From Glycocaulis profundi (GTDB lineage Bacteria > Pseudomonadota > Alphaproteobacteria > Caulobacterales > Maricaulaceae), in assembly GCA_007050995.1 (NCBI GenBank), contig VJOU01000001.1, positions 62,001 through 126,000 on the forward strand: 64,000 nt of DNA, read 5' to 3'. The notes beneath the pieces were generated by a model, which was not told the DNA's origin, searched no databases, and saw only the letters and a program-made list of their open reading frames with translations. Position numbers and translations under genes: made by a program. This document shows, one piece after another, positions 9,872 through 18,816 of the stretch (position 1 is its first letter; every line of letters starts with the position of its first letter).

Positions 9872-10345
9872 ATGCCCGCCCGCCTTCCCATCCTGATCGC
9901 CGCGGGCCTGTCCGTCGCCTGCCTGACCGCCTGCGGCGAGACGCGCGATGACGGCGCGGCCGAAGCCGGCACGCCTGCGCCCGGCGGCTTCGAGGCGCTG
10001 ACCGCCGACGAGATCCGCGGCGCCGCGCTGGACGGCGAGCTGGGCTGCGGCTTCTTCGCCGACGCGGAGTTCCCCGTGCTGTCGGCCATGGGCCGTGTCG
10101 CCATGGACGATCCGTCCGACGGCATCGTCAAGCGCGGCGGCTCGGTGATCGGGCTGAGCGCGCCGGGCGGGTTCGACGCGATGCTCGGCGGCGTCGCCTT
10201 CGAGGGCGATGACGGCGCGGTGTATCGCGTCGAGGTCACCGGCCCCGCCGAGGGCGGCGGGGAATCCCCGCCCCGGCCCGCGACCCTCGCCACCGACGAT
10301 GGCGATTCCGAAACCCTCGAGGGCCGCTGGCAGTGCGGCCCCTGA
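9872..10345 (+). CDS. predicted lipoprotein of unknown function
   Basis: A 157-residue protein with a lipoprotein signal: MPARLPILIAAGLSVACLTACGE, where LTAC is the lipobox and Cys the lipidation site. The mature part begins with a Gly/Ala-rich linker and has two or three further Cys (ELGCGFF, and near the C-terminus WQCGP) that could form a disulfide. I do not recognise a family. A GGAG stands at 9861-9864 before the ATG. It is spaced 66 bases after the zinc-finger gene. Confidence 0.65.
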   Translation: MPARLPILIAAGLSVACLTACGETRDDGAAEAGTPAPGGFEALTADEIRGAALDGELGCGFFADAEFPVLSAMGRVAMDDPSDGIVKRGGSVIGLSAPGGFDAMLGGVAFEGDDGAVYRVEVTGPAEGGGESPPRPATLATDDGDSETLEGRWQCGP

Positions 10346-10427
10346 CGGCGGGGCGGCAGCCGGTTGCCCCGCGCGCCCGGCTCGCGCTTAACTCCCCGTC
10401 GGTGAAACGAGGGGAGGACGCGGGGGT

Positions 10428-11951
10428 TTGGCTTTCACGCTGACGCCGAAGCGCATCGGACTGCTGACGGGGATCGCCGTGGCCGCGGGGCTTCAGCTCG
10501 TCCCCGTGCCCGAGGGGCTGAGCCGCGAGGCGTGGCTGCTGGCCTCCTTCATGCTGCTGATGGCGTGCTGGTGGGCGACCGAGGCCATCCCCATCGCGGC
10601 CACCGCGCTGGTCCCGCTCGCCATCTTTCCCATCTTCGGCATCGTGAGCGTGCGCGAGGCGTCGCTGCCTTACGCCGATCCCATCGTCATGCTGCTGCTG
10701 GGCGGGTTCATCATCGCGCTGGCGGTGGAGAGGTGGAATCTGCATGCGCGCATCGCGCTGCACGTGGTGCTGCGCTTCGGGGCCAAGCCCGCCCTGCTGA
10801 TCCTGGGCTTCATGGTGGCGTCGTCCGCCCTGTCGATGTGGATCTCCAACACCGCCACCACGCTGATGATGATCCCCATCGCGCTCAAAGTCGCCCAGAG
10901 CATGGAGAAGGAGGGCGTGGACATCCGCATGTTCGCGCCCGCGCTCGCCCTGGCCATCGCCTATTCGGCCTCCATCGGCGGGCTGGGCACGCCGGTGGGC
11001 ACGCCATCCAACCTGATCGGCATCGGCTATCTGGAGAACACGCTGGAGCGCACCATCAGCTTTCCCCAGTGGATGATGATCGGTCTGCCCGCCGTCTTCC
11101 TGATCATCCCCGCGGCCTGGTTCATCCTCACCCGGCTGGCCTTCAAGGTGGACACGACCGCGAAAGGCGGCGCGGAGGGTCATGAGGCGGTGCGCCGCGA
11201 GCTGGTGGCGCTGGGGCGGATGACCACGCCGGAAAAGCGCGTGGCGGCCCTGTTCGGCACGGTGGCGCTTTTGTGGATGGGACGGGAGCTCAACTTCGGC
11301 GGCGAGCTGACTTTCGGGTGGAATCCGCTGCTGGCCTGGCTGTCGGGCGCGCTCGACCTGCCGGTGACGCTGGCGCTCAACGACACCCAGATCGCGGTGG
11401 CGGGCGCGCTGGCGACCTTCCTGGTCCCTGCGGGAGGCCGTGATGAAGACGGGCACAAGCGCGCGGGCGTGGCCCTGATGGACTGGGACGGCACGCGCCG
11501 CCTGCCCTGGGCGGTGCTGATCCTGTTCGGGGGCGGCATCTCCATGGCCGGGGCGATGACCGCGACCGGGCTCGACCAGTGGCTGGGCGACCGGCTCTCC
11601 ATCGTGGCGGGCCTCCCGGTACCGCTGGTGGTGCTGATCGTGGCCTATATCGTGGTCTTCCTGACCGAGCTGACCTCGAACGTGGCGACGACCACCGCCT
11701 TCATGCCGGTGCTGGGCGCGCTGGCCGCGGCCATGGGCATCCCGGCCGAACAGCTCATCATCCCGATCGCGCTGGCGGCGAGCTGCGCCTTCATGCTGCC
11801 CGTGGCGACCGCGCCCAACGCCATCGTCTATGGCGGAGGCGCGGTGACCATGGCCCAGATGATCAAGGCGGGCTTCCGCATCAACCTGGTCGCCGCCCCC
11901 CTGATCGCGCTGGTCTCCAGCCTGATCGCCCCGATGGTGTTTCCCGGTTAG
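10428..11951 (+). CDS. SLC13/DASS family carboxylate transporter, second copy
   Basis: A 507-residue inner-membrane symporter paralogous to the protein at 3771-5210. It has the same two-repeat architecture, with WISNTATTLMMIPIA and ELTSNVATTTAFMPV and the signature SCAFMLPVATAPNAIVYG. The start is TTG at 10428, supported by GGGGAGGA nine bases upstream; no better ATG lies nearby. It has no hydrolase partner, unlike the first copy, and lies in front of polA. Expected substrate: di- or tricarboxylate with sodium. A loop insertion (about residues 330-350, GGRDEDGHKRAG) distinguishes it from the first copy. Confidence 0.9.
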   Translation: MAFTLTPKRIGLLTGIAVAAGLQLVPVPEGLSREAWLLASFMLLMACWWATEAIPIAATALVPLAIFPIFGIVSVREASLPYADPIVMLLLGGFIIALAVERWNLHARIALHVVLRFGAKPALLILGFMVASSALSMWISNTATTLMMIPIALKVAQSMEKEGVDIRMFAPALALAIAYSASIGGLGTPVGTPSNLIGIGYLENTLERTISFPQWMMIGLPAVFLIIPAAWFILTRLAFKVDTTAKGGAEGHEAVRRELVALGRMTTPEKRVAALFGTVALLWMGRELNFGGELTFGWNPLLAWLSGALDLPVTLALNDTQIAVAGALATFLVPAGGRDEDGHKRAGVALMDWDGTRRLPWAVLILFGGGISMAGAMTATGLDQWLGDRLSIVAGLPVPLVVLIVAYIVVFLTELTSNVATTTAFMPVLGALAAAMGIPAEQLIIPIALAASCAFMLPVATAPNAIVYGGGAVTMAQMIKAGFRINLVAAPLIALVSSLIAPMVFPG

Positions 11952-12034
11952 GCCCCGCCCGCACCTGCGCGCGTTGCCCCCCGCGCCCGGCGGGCCTAAC
12001 TTGCGGCGCGAACACACCCGCGCGAGGATTTTCC

Positions 12035-14809
12035 ATGGCCGTCACCCGTCCCGTCGACACGGACTCCCACGTCTATCTGGTGGACGGGTCGGGCTACATC
12101 TTCCGCGCCTATCACGCGCTGCCGCCCCTGACCCGGTCGGACGGCACGCCGGTGGGGGCGGTGCAGGGCTTCTGCAACATGCTGTGGAAGCTGCTGGAGG
12201 ACCTGAAGGGCGAGGACCAGCCCACCCATCTGGCGGTGATCTTCGACTATTCGGGCAAGAGCTTCCGCAACGACTTCTACGAGGCCTACAAGGCTCACCG
12301 GCCCGATCCGCCCGAGGATCTGGTCCCGCAGTTCGGCCTGATCCGCGACGCCACCCGCGCCTTCCAGCTGCCCTGCATCGAGATGGAGGGCTATGAGGCC
12401 GACGACCTGATCGCGACCTACGCGAAACAGGCCGCCGCCCTGGGCGCGCGGGTGACGGTGGCGTCCTCGGACAAGGACCTCATGCAGCTGGTCAACGGCC
12501 AGGTGACCATGCTCGACCCGATGAAGGCCAAGCGGATCGGGCCGGACGAGGTGCGCGAGAAATTCGGCGTCGGGCCCGAGCGCGTCATCGACGTGCAGGC
12601 GCTGGCGGGAGACAGCGTGGACAACGTGCCCGGCGTGCCCGGCATCGGCATCAAGACCGCCGCCCAGCTCATCGAGGAATACGGCGATCTGGACACGCTG
12701 CTGGCGCGGGCGGGGGAGATCAAACAGCCCAAACGCCGCGAGAAGCTGATCGAGCATGCCGAGGGCGCGCGCGTCTCCCGGCGGCTGGTCACGCTGAAGG
12801 ACGACATCGAGATCGACAGCCCGCTTGAAGAGTTCGGCACGGCGGACCCCGAGGCGGAGAGCCTGCTGGGCTTCCTGCGGTCGATGGAGTTCCGCACCCT
12901 GACCCGCCGGGTCGAGGAGGCGCTGGGTTCAGGCCCCGCCGACGAGACCGGCGACGCCACCGCCCCGGTCGAGCGCGACAGGTACGAGTGCGTGCAGACC
13001 ATGGACGCCCTGAACCGCTGGATCGCGCGGGCGAAAGCGGCGCGCGTGGTGGCGGTGGACACCGAGACCGACGCGCTGTCGGCCTGCGCCTCGCGGCTGG
13101 TGGGGGTGTCTCTGGCGGTCGCGCCGGGGCAGGCATGTTACATCCCGCTGGGCCATCTGGGCGGCGATCTGGCGGACGGGGGCGGGCGGCCCGAGCAGAT
13201 CGACATGGCCGCCGCGCTGGGCGCGCTCAAACCGCTTCTGCAGGACCCCGCCGTCCTGAAGGTGGGCCAGAACCTGAAATACGACCTGGCGGTCCTGAAG
13301 CGCCACGATATCGACGTGGCGCCCTATGACGACACCATGCTGATCTCCTACGTGCAGGAGGCGGGGCTGCACGGGCACGGCATGGACGAGCTGGCCCAGA
13401 CGCTGCTGGGCCACACCTGCATCTCGTTCAAGGAGGTGGCCGGGAGCGGCAAGAGCCAGAAATCCTTCGCCGAGGTGGATCTGAAAAGCGCCACCGCCTA
13501 CGCGGCGGAAGACGCGGACGTGACTCTGCGGTTGTATGAAATCCTCAAGCCCTCGCTGGCCCAGCGGTCCATGGCCACGATCTATGAGACGCTGGAGCGG
13601 CCCATGCCCGGCGTGCTGGCGCGCATGGAGCTGGCGGGAGTGAAAGTGGACGTCGCGCAGCTCTCGCGGCTGTCGTCGGACTTCGCCCAGAAGATGGCCG
13701 AGGCCGAGGAGGGCGCCCACGCCGCGGCGGGCACCAAGTTCAATCTCGGCAGCCCCAAGCAGATCGGCGAGATCCTGTTCGGCCAGATGGGCCTGCCCGG
13801 CGGCAAGAAGACCAAGGGCGGCGCCTGGTCCACCGACGCCGCCGTGCTCGACCAGCTCGCCGCGGAAGGCCACGACCTGCCCAGGCAGCTTCTGACCTGG
13901 CGGCAGTTCTCCAAGCTCAAATCGACCTATTCGGACGCGCTGAAGGCCGCGATCAATCCCGACACGGGGCGGGTGCACACCTCGTTCTCGCTGGCCGCGA
14001 CCACGACCGGGCGATTGTCCAGCTCGGAGCCGAACCTTCAGAACATCCCGATCCGCACCGAGGAAGGCCGCACCATCCGCGAGGCCTTCATCGCCGAGCC
14101 CGGCCACGTGCTGGTGGCGGCGGACTATTCCCAGATCGAGCTCAGGCTGCTCGCCCACATCGCGGGCGTGGACGCCCTGAAGGACGCGTTCAAGGCCGGC
14201 CACGACATCCACGCCATGACGGCCTCGGAGATGTTCGGCGTGCCGTTGGACGAAATGGACGGCGCCACCCGCCGGAAAGCCAAGGCGATCAATTTCGGGA
14301 TCATCTACGGCATCTCCGCCTTCGGGCTGGCCAACAATCTGGGCATCGGCCGGGACGAGGCGAAGGCCTATATCGACAGCTATTTCAGGAAATTCCCCGG
14401 CATCGCGGACTATATGGACGCGATGAAGGCCGAGGCGAAGGAACGCGGCTACGTCCAGACCCTGTTCGGGCGGCGCTGCCACTTCCCCGGAATCCGCGAC
14501 AAGAACCCGGCGATGCGCCAGTTCGCCGAGCGTCAGGCGATCAACGCCCCCATCCAGGGCACGGCGGCGGACATCATCCGCCGGGCGATGATCCGCATGG
14601 AGGACGCGATCGGGCGCGCGGGCCTGAAGGCCCGCATGCTGCTGCAGGTCCATGACGAGCTGGTGTTCGAGGCCCCCGAGGACGAGGCGGACCGCCTGAT
14701 CGAGGTCGTTCGCGAGGTGATGGAGGGCGCGGCCCTGCCCGCGGTCGCCCTGTCAGTGCCGCTCGACGTCGAGGCGAAGGCGGCGAAGACCTGGGGCCAG
14801 GCCCACTAG
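12035..14809 (+). CDS. polA: DNA polymerase I
   Basis: A full-length 924-residue repair and replication polymerase. Residues 10-290 are the 5'-3' exonuclease (YLVDGSGYIFRAYHALPP start; GVPGIGIKTAAQLIEEYG helix-hairpin-helix). Residues about 330-515 are an intact proofreading domain: Exo I DTETD at 342-346, Exo II NLKYDLAVLKRH, Exo III YAAEDADVTLRLY. The remainder is the polymerase with motif A DYSQIELR (Asp697), motif B RRKAKAINFGIIYG and motif C QVHDELVFE (Asp874). The frame is open far upstream into the SLC13 gene, but the ATG at 12035 begins the conserved sequence and follows GCGAGGA. Confidence 0.97.
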   Translation: MAVTRPVDTDSHVYLVDGSGYIFRAYHALPPLTRSDGTPVGAVQGFCNMLWKLLEDLKGEDQPTHLAVIFDYSGKSFRNDFYEAYKAHRPDPPEDLVPQFGLIRDATRAFQLPCIEMEGYEADDLIATYAKQAAALGARVTVASSDKDLMQLVNGQVTMLDPMKAKRIGPDEVREKFGVGPERVIDVQALAGDSVDNVPGVPGIGIKTAAQLIEEYGDLDTLLARAGEIKQPKRREKLIEHAEGARVSRRLVTLKDDIEIDSPLEEFGTADPEAESLLGFLRSMEFRTLTRRVEEALGSGPADETGDATAPVERDRYECVQTMDALNRWIARAKAARVVAVDTETDALSACASRLVGVSLAVAPGQACYIPLGHLGGDLADGGGRPEQIDMAAALGALKPLLQDPAVLKVGQNLKYDLAVLKRHDIDVAPYDDTMLISYVQEAGLHGHGMDELAQTLLGHTCISFKEVAGSGKSQKSFAEVDLKSATAYAAEDADVTLRLYEILKPSLAQRSMATIYETLERPMPGVLARMELAGVKVDVAQLSRLSSDFAQKMAEAEEGAHAAAGTKFNLGSPKQIGEILFGQMGLPGGKKTKGGAWSTDAAVLDQLAAEGHDLPRQLLTWRQFSKLKSTYSDALKAAINPDTGRVHTSFSLAATTTGRLSSSEPNLQNIPIRTEEGRTIREAFIAEPGHVLVAADYSQIELRLLAHIAGVDALKDAFKAGHDIHAMTASEMFGVPLDEMDGATRRKAKAINFGIIYGISAFGLANNLGIGRDEAKAYIDSYFRKFPGIADYMDAMKAEAKERGYVQTLFGRRCHFPGIRDKNPAMRQFAERQAINAPIQGTAADIIRRAMIRMEDAIGRAGLKARMLLQVHDELVFEAPEDEADRLIEVVREVMEGAALPAVALSVPLDVEAKAAKTWGQAH

Positions 14810-14810
14810 G

Positions 14811-15323
14811 TCAGCGGCACAGCTCGCCCGCCTGGCGCACCGCCGCGGTCACGCCCGCCAGCGAGAAGGTGTAGGCGGTGGCCGTGCCGCGCGCGCTGGT
14901 CGCCTCCACGCGCATGTCCGAGCCCCGGCGCATGGCGTCGACCAGGCGGCGCTCGTCCGCGCCCTCCTCGATGAAGCCCTCGCGCTCGGACACGTACATC
15001 ACGATCCGGTCCGAGCCCACGCGGGCCACGGGCGGATTGTCGGGGCGCAGCTCATAGCCGGTCAGAAAGCTGGGCTGCTCGGTGGCCGCGCCCGAGGCCC
15101 AGCTCGCGATCATGAAATACACGTCGCCATGGGTGACGTCCGCGGGCCGGGAATCGGTGGGCCGGGAGGTGGCGTAGCAGATCCGGTCATGGCCCGAGCC
15201 GCGGGTGAAGACCCGCCAGTCGCCGTGCTGGGTGTGGAACTGGGGCGCCTGGGCTGCGGCCTGGGGCGCGGCCAGGGTCAGGAGCGGAAGGGCGGCGAGG
15301 ATCGCGGCGAGGCGGCGGATCAT
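14811..15323 (-). CDS. IalB-like (invasion associated locus B family) secreted protein
   Basis: A 170-residue exported protein. The signal peptide (MIRRLAAILAALPLL, ending near QAAAQ) is followed by HGDWRVFTRGSGHDRICYA, the hallmark N-terminal block of the IalB family, a periplasmic group common in alphaproteobacteria. Two Cys (ICYA and the C-terminal ELCR) could pair. The longer frame begins at 15416, but the ATG at 15323 has GGAG about ten bases upstream and starts the signal peptide. It ends one base from polA and is divergent from the sigma factor operon; its function is otherwise unknown. Confidence 0.8.
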   Translation of the reverse strand: MIRRLAAILAALPLLTLAAPQAAAQAPQFHTQHGDWRVFTRGSGHDRICYATSRPTDSRPADVTHGDVYFMIASWASGAATEQPSFLTGYELRPDNPPVARVGSDRIVMYVSEREGFIEEGADERRLVDAMRRGSDMRVEATSARGTATAYTFSLAGVTAAVRQAGELCR

Positions 15324-15501
15324 GCGGGTCGGGCTCCGTTCGCGTGTCAGGGGCATCGAAAGCCGGGCTGCGGCGTTGTATGGTCTCTGGCGGAGCGAAT
15401 CCGGTCGCATCCGCATGGGGCCATTTCAAGGCCCGACACGGTTGATGGTCCCTTAAGACGGCGCCATCAGACCGCGTGAAATGCCGGGGAAGGGGTGACA
15501 G

Positions 15502-16086
15502 GTGTCCAACGTGGCCCTCAAGGCGCAGACTGCGCCCGCGCGTGCGGAGCTCGACGGGCTTGTCCTCGCCGTCGCCCGTGGCGACCGGCAGGCCTTCGCC
15601 GCGCTGTTCGACTTCTACGCCCCCCGGGTGAAAGCCTATCTGATGCGCCTGAACGCGCCCGCCCCGCTGGCCGAGGAGATCGCCCAGGAGGTGATGCTGA
15701 CGGTCTGGCGCAAGGCGGGCCAGTTCGACCCCGCGCAGGCTTCGGCCTCGACCTGGATTTTCCGGATCGCGCGCAACCGGCGCATCGACGCGGCCCGCCG
15801 CGCCGCCGCCCGCCCCGATCCCGACCCCCACGACCCCGTCTTCCGCCCGCCCGAGACCCAGGCGCCCGACGAGGCCGTTCATGCGGCGGGCCGGGCCGAA
15901 CGCGTGGCCGCCGCGCTGGACGTGCTGCCGCCCGACCAGCTCGACCTGCTGCGGCTGGCTTTCTTTGACGGCCTCTCCCACCGTGACATCGCCGAGCGGC
16001 TTTCGCTGCCCTTGGGCACGGTTAAATCCCGCCTCCGGCTGGCCTTCGACAAGCTCCGGTCCCGTCTGGACGCCGGAGAGCTGTGA
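15502..16086 (+). CDS. ECF sigma factor, RpoE/ChrR-partner type
   Basis: A 194-residue group 4 sigma factor that directs RNA polymerase to stress promoters. Region 2 (about residues 25-90) contains ARVKAYLMRLN, EIAQEVMLTVWRKAGQFDP and STWIFRIARNRRID. Region 4 (about 130-185) contains DVLPPDQLDLLRLAFFDGLSH and GTVKSRLRLAFDKLR. The start is GTG at 15502 after AAGGGG. The linked cupin-containing anti-sigma gene downstream places it in the group that answers singlet oxygen or lipid peroxides in Rhodobacter and Caulobacter. The stop is one base from the next ATG, so the three genes form one translationally coupled unit. Confidence 0.93.
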   Translation: MSNVALKAQTAPARAELDGLVLAVARGDRQAFAALFDFYAPRVKAYLMRLNAPAPLAEEIAQEVMLTVWRKAGQFDPAQASASTWIFRIARNRRIDAARRAAARPDPDPHDPVFRPPETQAPDEAVHAAGRAERVAAALDVLPPDQLDLLRLAFFDGLSHRDIAERLSLPLGTVKSRLRLAFDKLRSRLDAGEL

Positions 16087-16087
16087 C

Positions 16088-16195
16088 ATGACGGCCACGC
16101 TGCTCACGCCGATCACCGCGTCCCTTGAAACCCGTGCGCGCCGGGCGATATCCGCCCTCGTGCGCGCGGGCGCACGCCTGGACATCGAAGAATGA
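16088..16195 (+). CDS. 35-residue ORF between sigma and anti-sigma genes
   Basis: An in-frame ORF of 35 codons beginning MTATLLTPITASLETRARRA and ending RLDIEE. It starts one base after the sigma stop, with GGAGAG about ten bases upstream inside the sigma gene. Its stop codon overlaps the ATG of the anti-sigma gene (ATGA). The peptide has a hydrophobic start and an Arg-rich, potentially amphipathic helix. I know no family for it. The exact fit between both neighbours makes translation likely; it may act as a coupling leader or as a small regulator. Chance occurrence cannot be excluded at this length. Confidence 0.5.
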   Translation: MTATLLTPITASLETRARRAISALVRAGARLDIEE

Positions 16196-16878
16196 CGAAC
16201 CATCCGCTGGGTGAAGAGATTTACGCCGCCTATGCCGCCGGCGCCCTGTCGGGGCCGATGCGGCTGCTGGTGGACGCGCAGGCCGCTGTCGAGCCTGAAG
16301 TCGCGCGCGAGCGCGAGCGGGCCGAAGCCGCCGCAGGCCTGCTGCTGGAAACTGCCGAGCCCGCGCCGATGGCGCCCGGCGCGCTGAAAGCCGCGCTCGC
16401 GGCCATCGATGCCGAAGAGGCGGGTCTGGGCGAAGCGGGTCCCGCTTCGGGCGCACGGATGACCAAAGCCGCGCAGGCGGCGGGTCAGGCGCTCGACGAG
16501 CTGCTGGCTCTGCCCGAACCGGTGCGCGCGCTGGCGCTGGAGCAGGGCGGATGGAGCTTCGCCGGTCCGGGCGTGCGCCGCATGGAGCTGATGCGCGAGG
16601 GCGTGGCGAAGGCCGAGCTGATCCGCATCGAGCCGGGCCGGGGCGTGCCCCATCACGGCCATGACTGCCGCGAGTTCACCCTGGTCCTGCGCGGCGCTTT
16701 CCAGGACGGGATGGGCCGCTATGTCGCCGGGGAGCTGTGCGCGACCGATCCCAGCGTCGAGCACAAGCCGGTCGCCGACGCAGGCGATGTGTGCATCGCG
16801 CTGGCCGTCACTGACGGCCCTCTGGTCTTCACCGGGCCGCTGGGCTGGGCCCAGCGCATTCTCGGCGCGATGAACTGA
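16192..16878 (+). CDS. ChrR-like cupin anti-sigma factor with degenerate zinc site
   Basis: A 228-residue partner of the upstream ECF sigma factor. The N-terminal anti-sigma domain begins HPLGEEIYAAYAAGALS, like ChrR. The C-terminal cupin (about residues 120-215) keeps all four expected metal ligands: the HGH pair, Glu in REFTLVLRGAF, and His in VEHKPV. In the N-terminal domain the zinc ligands of Rhodobacter ChrR (His-x3-Cys-x2-Cys) align to Gln30, Glu34 and Val37, so that site appears lost while His4 remains. It may hold sigma without structural zinc or be a weakened inhibitor. Its ATG overlaps the stop of the 35-residue ORF by four bases. Confidence 0.85.
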   Translation: MTNHPLGEEIYAAYAAGALSGPMRLLVDAQAAVEPEVARERERAEAAAGLLLETAEPAPMAPGALKAALAAIDAEEAGLGEAGPASGARMTKAAQAAGQALDELLALPEPVRALALEQGGWSFAGPGVRRMELMREGVAKAELIRIEPGRGVPHHGHDCREFTLVLRGAFQDGMGRYVAGELCATDPSVEHKPVADAGDVCIALAVTDGPLVFTGPLGWAQRILGAMN

Positions 16879-16933
16879 CGCGGGAGCGCTGGCCCCGCTT
16901 TCATTCGCCGCGCCGCGGGCTAGTGTGGCGGCC

Positions 16934-18202
16934 ATGAGCGACGAGCTTCTTTTTTCCGGCGACGTGATCGTGTCGGGCGGCGGCCTTGCGGGGCTGACGC
17001 TGGCGCTGGCCCTGCACAAGGCGGGCGTGCGCACTGCGGTCATCGACGCCCTGCCGCTGGAAACCCGGTTGGCGGACGCCTTCGACGGGCGCGCCTCGGC
17101 ATTGGCCTACACCTCCTGGCGGATGCTGAAATCCACCGGCGTGGCCCGGCATCTGGACGGCCACGTCCAGCGGATCGAGGACATTCTGGTGGTCGACGGC
17201 CGCCCCGATGACGGGGTGCGCCCCGGCGGACCGGGCGCGGCGGAGCTGCATTTCGACCGGCGCGAGATCCATCCTCAGGATCAGGGCGAGCCGCTGGGAT
17301 ACATGGCCGAGAACCGGCACACCCGCGCCGCGCTGGCCAGGGCCGCCGAGGAGGCGGAGCTGCCCGTCTTCGCGCCGCGCCGCGCCGCGCGCATGGAGAG
17401 CTCCACGCGCGCGGCGGTGCTGCATCTTGAAGACGGCGCGCGGCTGGAAGGCGCGGTGGTGATCGCGTGCGACGGCAAGAACTCCATGCTCCGCGAGCAG
17501 GCCGGCATCCGCACCACGGGCCGCGAGTACGGCCAGAAGGGGCTGGTGCTGACCGTCGAGCACGAGCGGTCCCATGAGGGCGTGGCCTATGAATTCTTCA
17601 TGCCCGGCGGCCCGTTCGCCATCCTGCCCCTGACCGGAAACCGGTCATCGCTGGTCTGGACCGAGCGCAGCAAGGCCGCCGACGCGCTGATGGCGATGGA
17701 CGGCGAGGGCTTTCAGGAGGCGCTGGAGGCGCGCTTCGGGGATTTCCTCGGGGTCGTGAAACCCGTCACGCCCCGCTGGGCCTATCCGCTGGGCCTGAAG
17801 ATCGCCGAACGCTTCGTGGATGACCGGCTGGCGCTGGTTGGCGATGCGGCGCGGGCCATCCACCCTATCGCGGGACAGGGCTTCAATCTGGGGGTCCGAG
17901 ACGCCGCGGCGCTGGCCGAGACGCTGGTGGAGGCCAAACGGGCCGGGCTCGACATCGGATCGCCCGCGGCGCTCGCGCCCTATGAGCGCTGGCGCAAGAC
18001 GGACTCGGCGCTGCTGGGCATCGGCACGGACCTGTTCAACACGCTGTTTTCCAACGACCACGCCTCGATCCGCGCGGTGCGCGGGCTGGGCCTGCAGATC
18101 ACCGACGCCATCCCGGCGGCCCGGCGCTTCTTCATGCGCGCGGCGGGCGGGGAGACCGGCGACCTGCCCCTGCTGCTCAAGGGCGGCACGCTCCGGCTCT
18201 GA
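16934..18202 (+). CDS. UbiH/UbiF/VisC-family FAD-dependent hydroxylase
   Basis: A 422-residue flavin monooxygenase of ubiquinone biosynthesis type. The N-terminal dinucleotide fold VSGGGLAGLTLALAL is followed by VIACDGKNSMLRE (the DG motif) and GDAARAIHPIAGQGFNLGVRD (the GD motif with the UbiH/COQ6 signature). The likely reaction is hydroxylation of a polyprenylphenol ring; the exact ring position cannot be told. ATG 16934 gives the usual N-terminus; a GTG at 16925 in frame is possible. GGCTAGTGT at 16918-16926 resembles a -10 element very close to the start, so the leader would be short. It is followed by a strong hairpin at 18222-18256. Confidence 0.88.
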   Translation: MSDELLFSGDVIVSGGGLAGLTLALALHKAGVRTAVIDALPLETRLADAFDGRASALAYTSWRMLKSTGVARHLDGHVQRIEDILVVDGRPDDGVRPGGPGAAELHFDRREIHPQDQGEPLGYMAENRHTRAALARAAEEAELPVFAPRRAARMESSTRAAVLHLEDGARLEGAVVIACDGKNSMLREQAGIRTTGREYGQKGLVLTVEHERSHEGVAYEFFMPGGPFAILPLTGNRSSLVWTERSKAADALMAMDGEGFQEALEARFGDFLGVVKPVTPRWAYPLGLKIAERFVDDRLALVGDAARAIHPIAGQGFNLGVRDAAALAETLVEAKRAGLDIGSPAALAPYERWRKTDSALLGIGTDLFNTLFSNDHASIRAVRGLGLQITDAIPAARRFFMRAAGGETGDLPLLLKGGTLRL

Positions 18203-18221
18203 ACCCTGTCCTCAGACAAGC

Positions 18222-18258
18222 GAACGCCCCCGGCAAAGGGGAAGCCGGGGGCGTTCTT
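18222..18258. terminator. hairpin terminator after the UbiH-family gene
   Basis: A 13-base perfect stem (GAACGCCCCCGGC with GCCGGGGGCGTTC) around a nine-base loop, with only a short T tail (CTTG). It lies between convergent genes (the hydroxylase and the DUF1150 gene) and could serve both strands. Confidence 0.7.
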
Positions 18259-18354
18259 GAAGCATGCACATCCGGGGGGAGGGCAGGGATCGATGCGCAT
18301 GCTTGCGGTCAGCGGGAGCTCCTGCGCGAGGGGGATCGGCGCAGGGGCCCTTTC

Positions 18355-18612
18355 CTAGTGGACGCTGACCGGTACGGCGCCGTGCCAGCGGGCGGCGGCG
18401 AAGGCCGCCTCGCGGTCGGCGAACACGCCGACCCTGCGCCCGCTCTCGTCGTGCACGGCATAAAGGGACGCGTCGGCCTGGATGTGCGCGCCGTCCACGC
18501 TGATCGCGTCTCCAGGCTCGGACTGGAACACGTCCGAAGCGAGAACAGAGCGCACGTAGACGGTCGGCGCTTCGGCCGCGTCGATCACGGTGTCTTCATG
18601 TTGATGGGCCAT
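18355..18612 (-). CDS. DUF1150 family protein
   Basis: An 85-residue small protein of an alphaproteobacterial family of unknown function. The recognisable parts are VYVRSVLASDV near the N-terminus and the C-terminal LYAVHDESGRRVGVFADREA and AVPVSVH. The frame extends to 18639, but ATG 18612 has a strong AAGGAGG eight bases upstream. It is often found near the small heat-shock protein and aroA regions in this class. It converges with the UbiH-family gene and lies beyond tRNA-Ala on the same strand. Confidence 0.8.
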   Translation of the reverse strand: MAHQHEDTVIDAAEAPTVYVRSVLASDVFQSEPGDAISVDGAHIQADASLYAVHDESGRRVGVFADREAAFAAARWHGAVPVSVH

Positions 18613-18704
18613 CGCTCGGCCTCCTTTCAACGACTTCAAGACAGGAAGTGGGTAACCGCTCAGACCCCGTCAAGGTTGCCTGCGGAAGACCTCTGAAAGG
18701 ACAA

Positions 18705-18734
18705 GAAAAAGCCCCGCGCCGGAAAGCGCGGGGC
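18705..18734 (-). terminator. intrinsic terminator of tRNA-Ala
   Basis: Read on the minus strand: stem GCCCCGCGC / GCGCGGGGC with a six-base loop, immediately followed by five T (plus-strand A run at 18706-18710). It begins seven bases past the tRNA 3' end, so it ends the tRNA transcript. Confidence 0.85.
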
Positions 18735-18740
18735 CTGATC

Positions 18741-18816
<76 letters not shown>

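Noticed and set aside
11579-12034. Extension of polA far upstream into the SLC13 gene.
   Set aside because: The frame is open by GC-rich chance; the sequence is not polymerase-like until ATG 12035 and overlaps a well supported gene.
15417-15501. Sigma-E type autoregulatory promoter (TGATCC and TAAGA) upstream of the ECF sigma gene.
   Set aside because: TAAGA occurs at 15454-15458, but no TGATCC-like box stands 16-18 bases upstream; the nearby TGATGG is too close.
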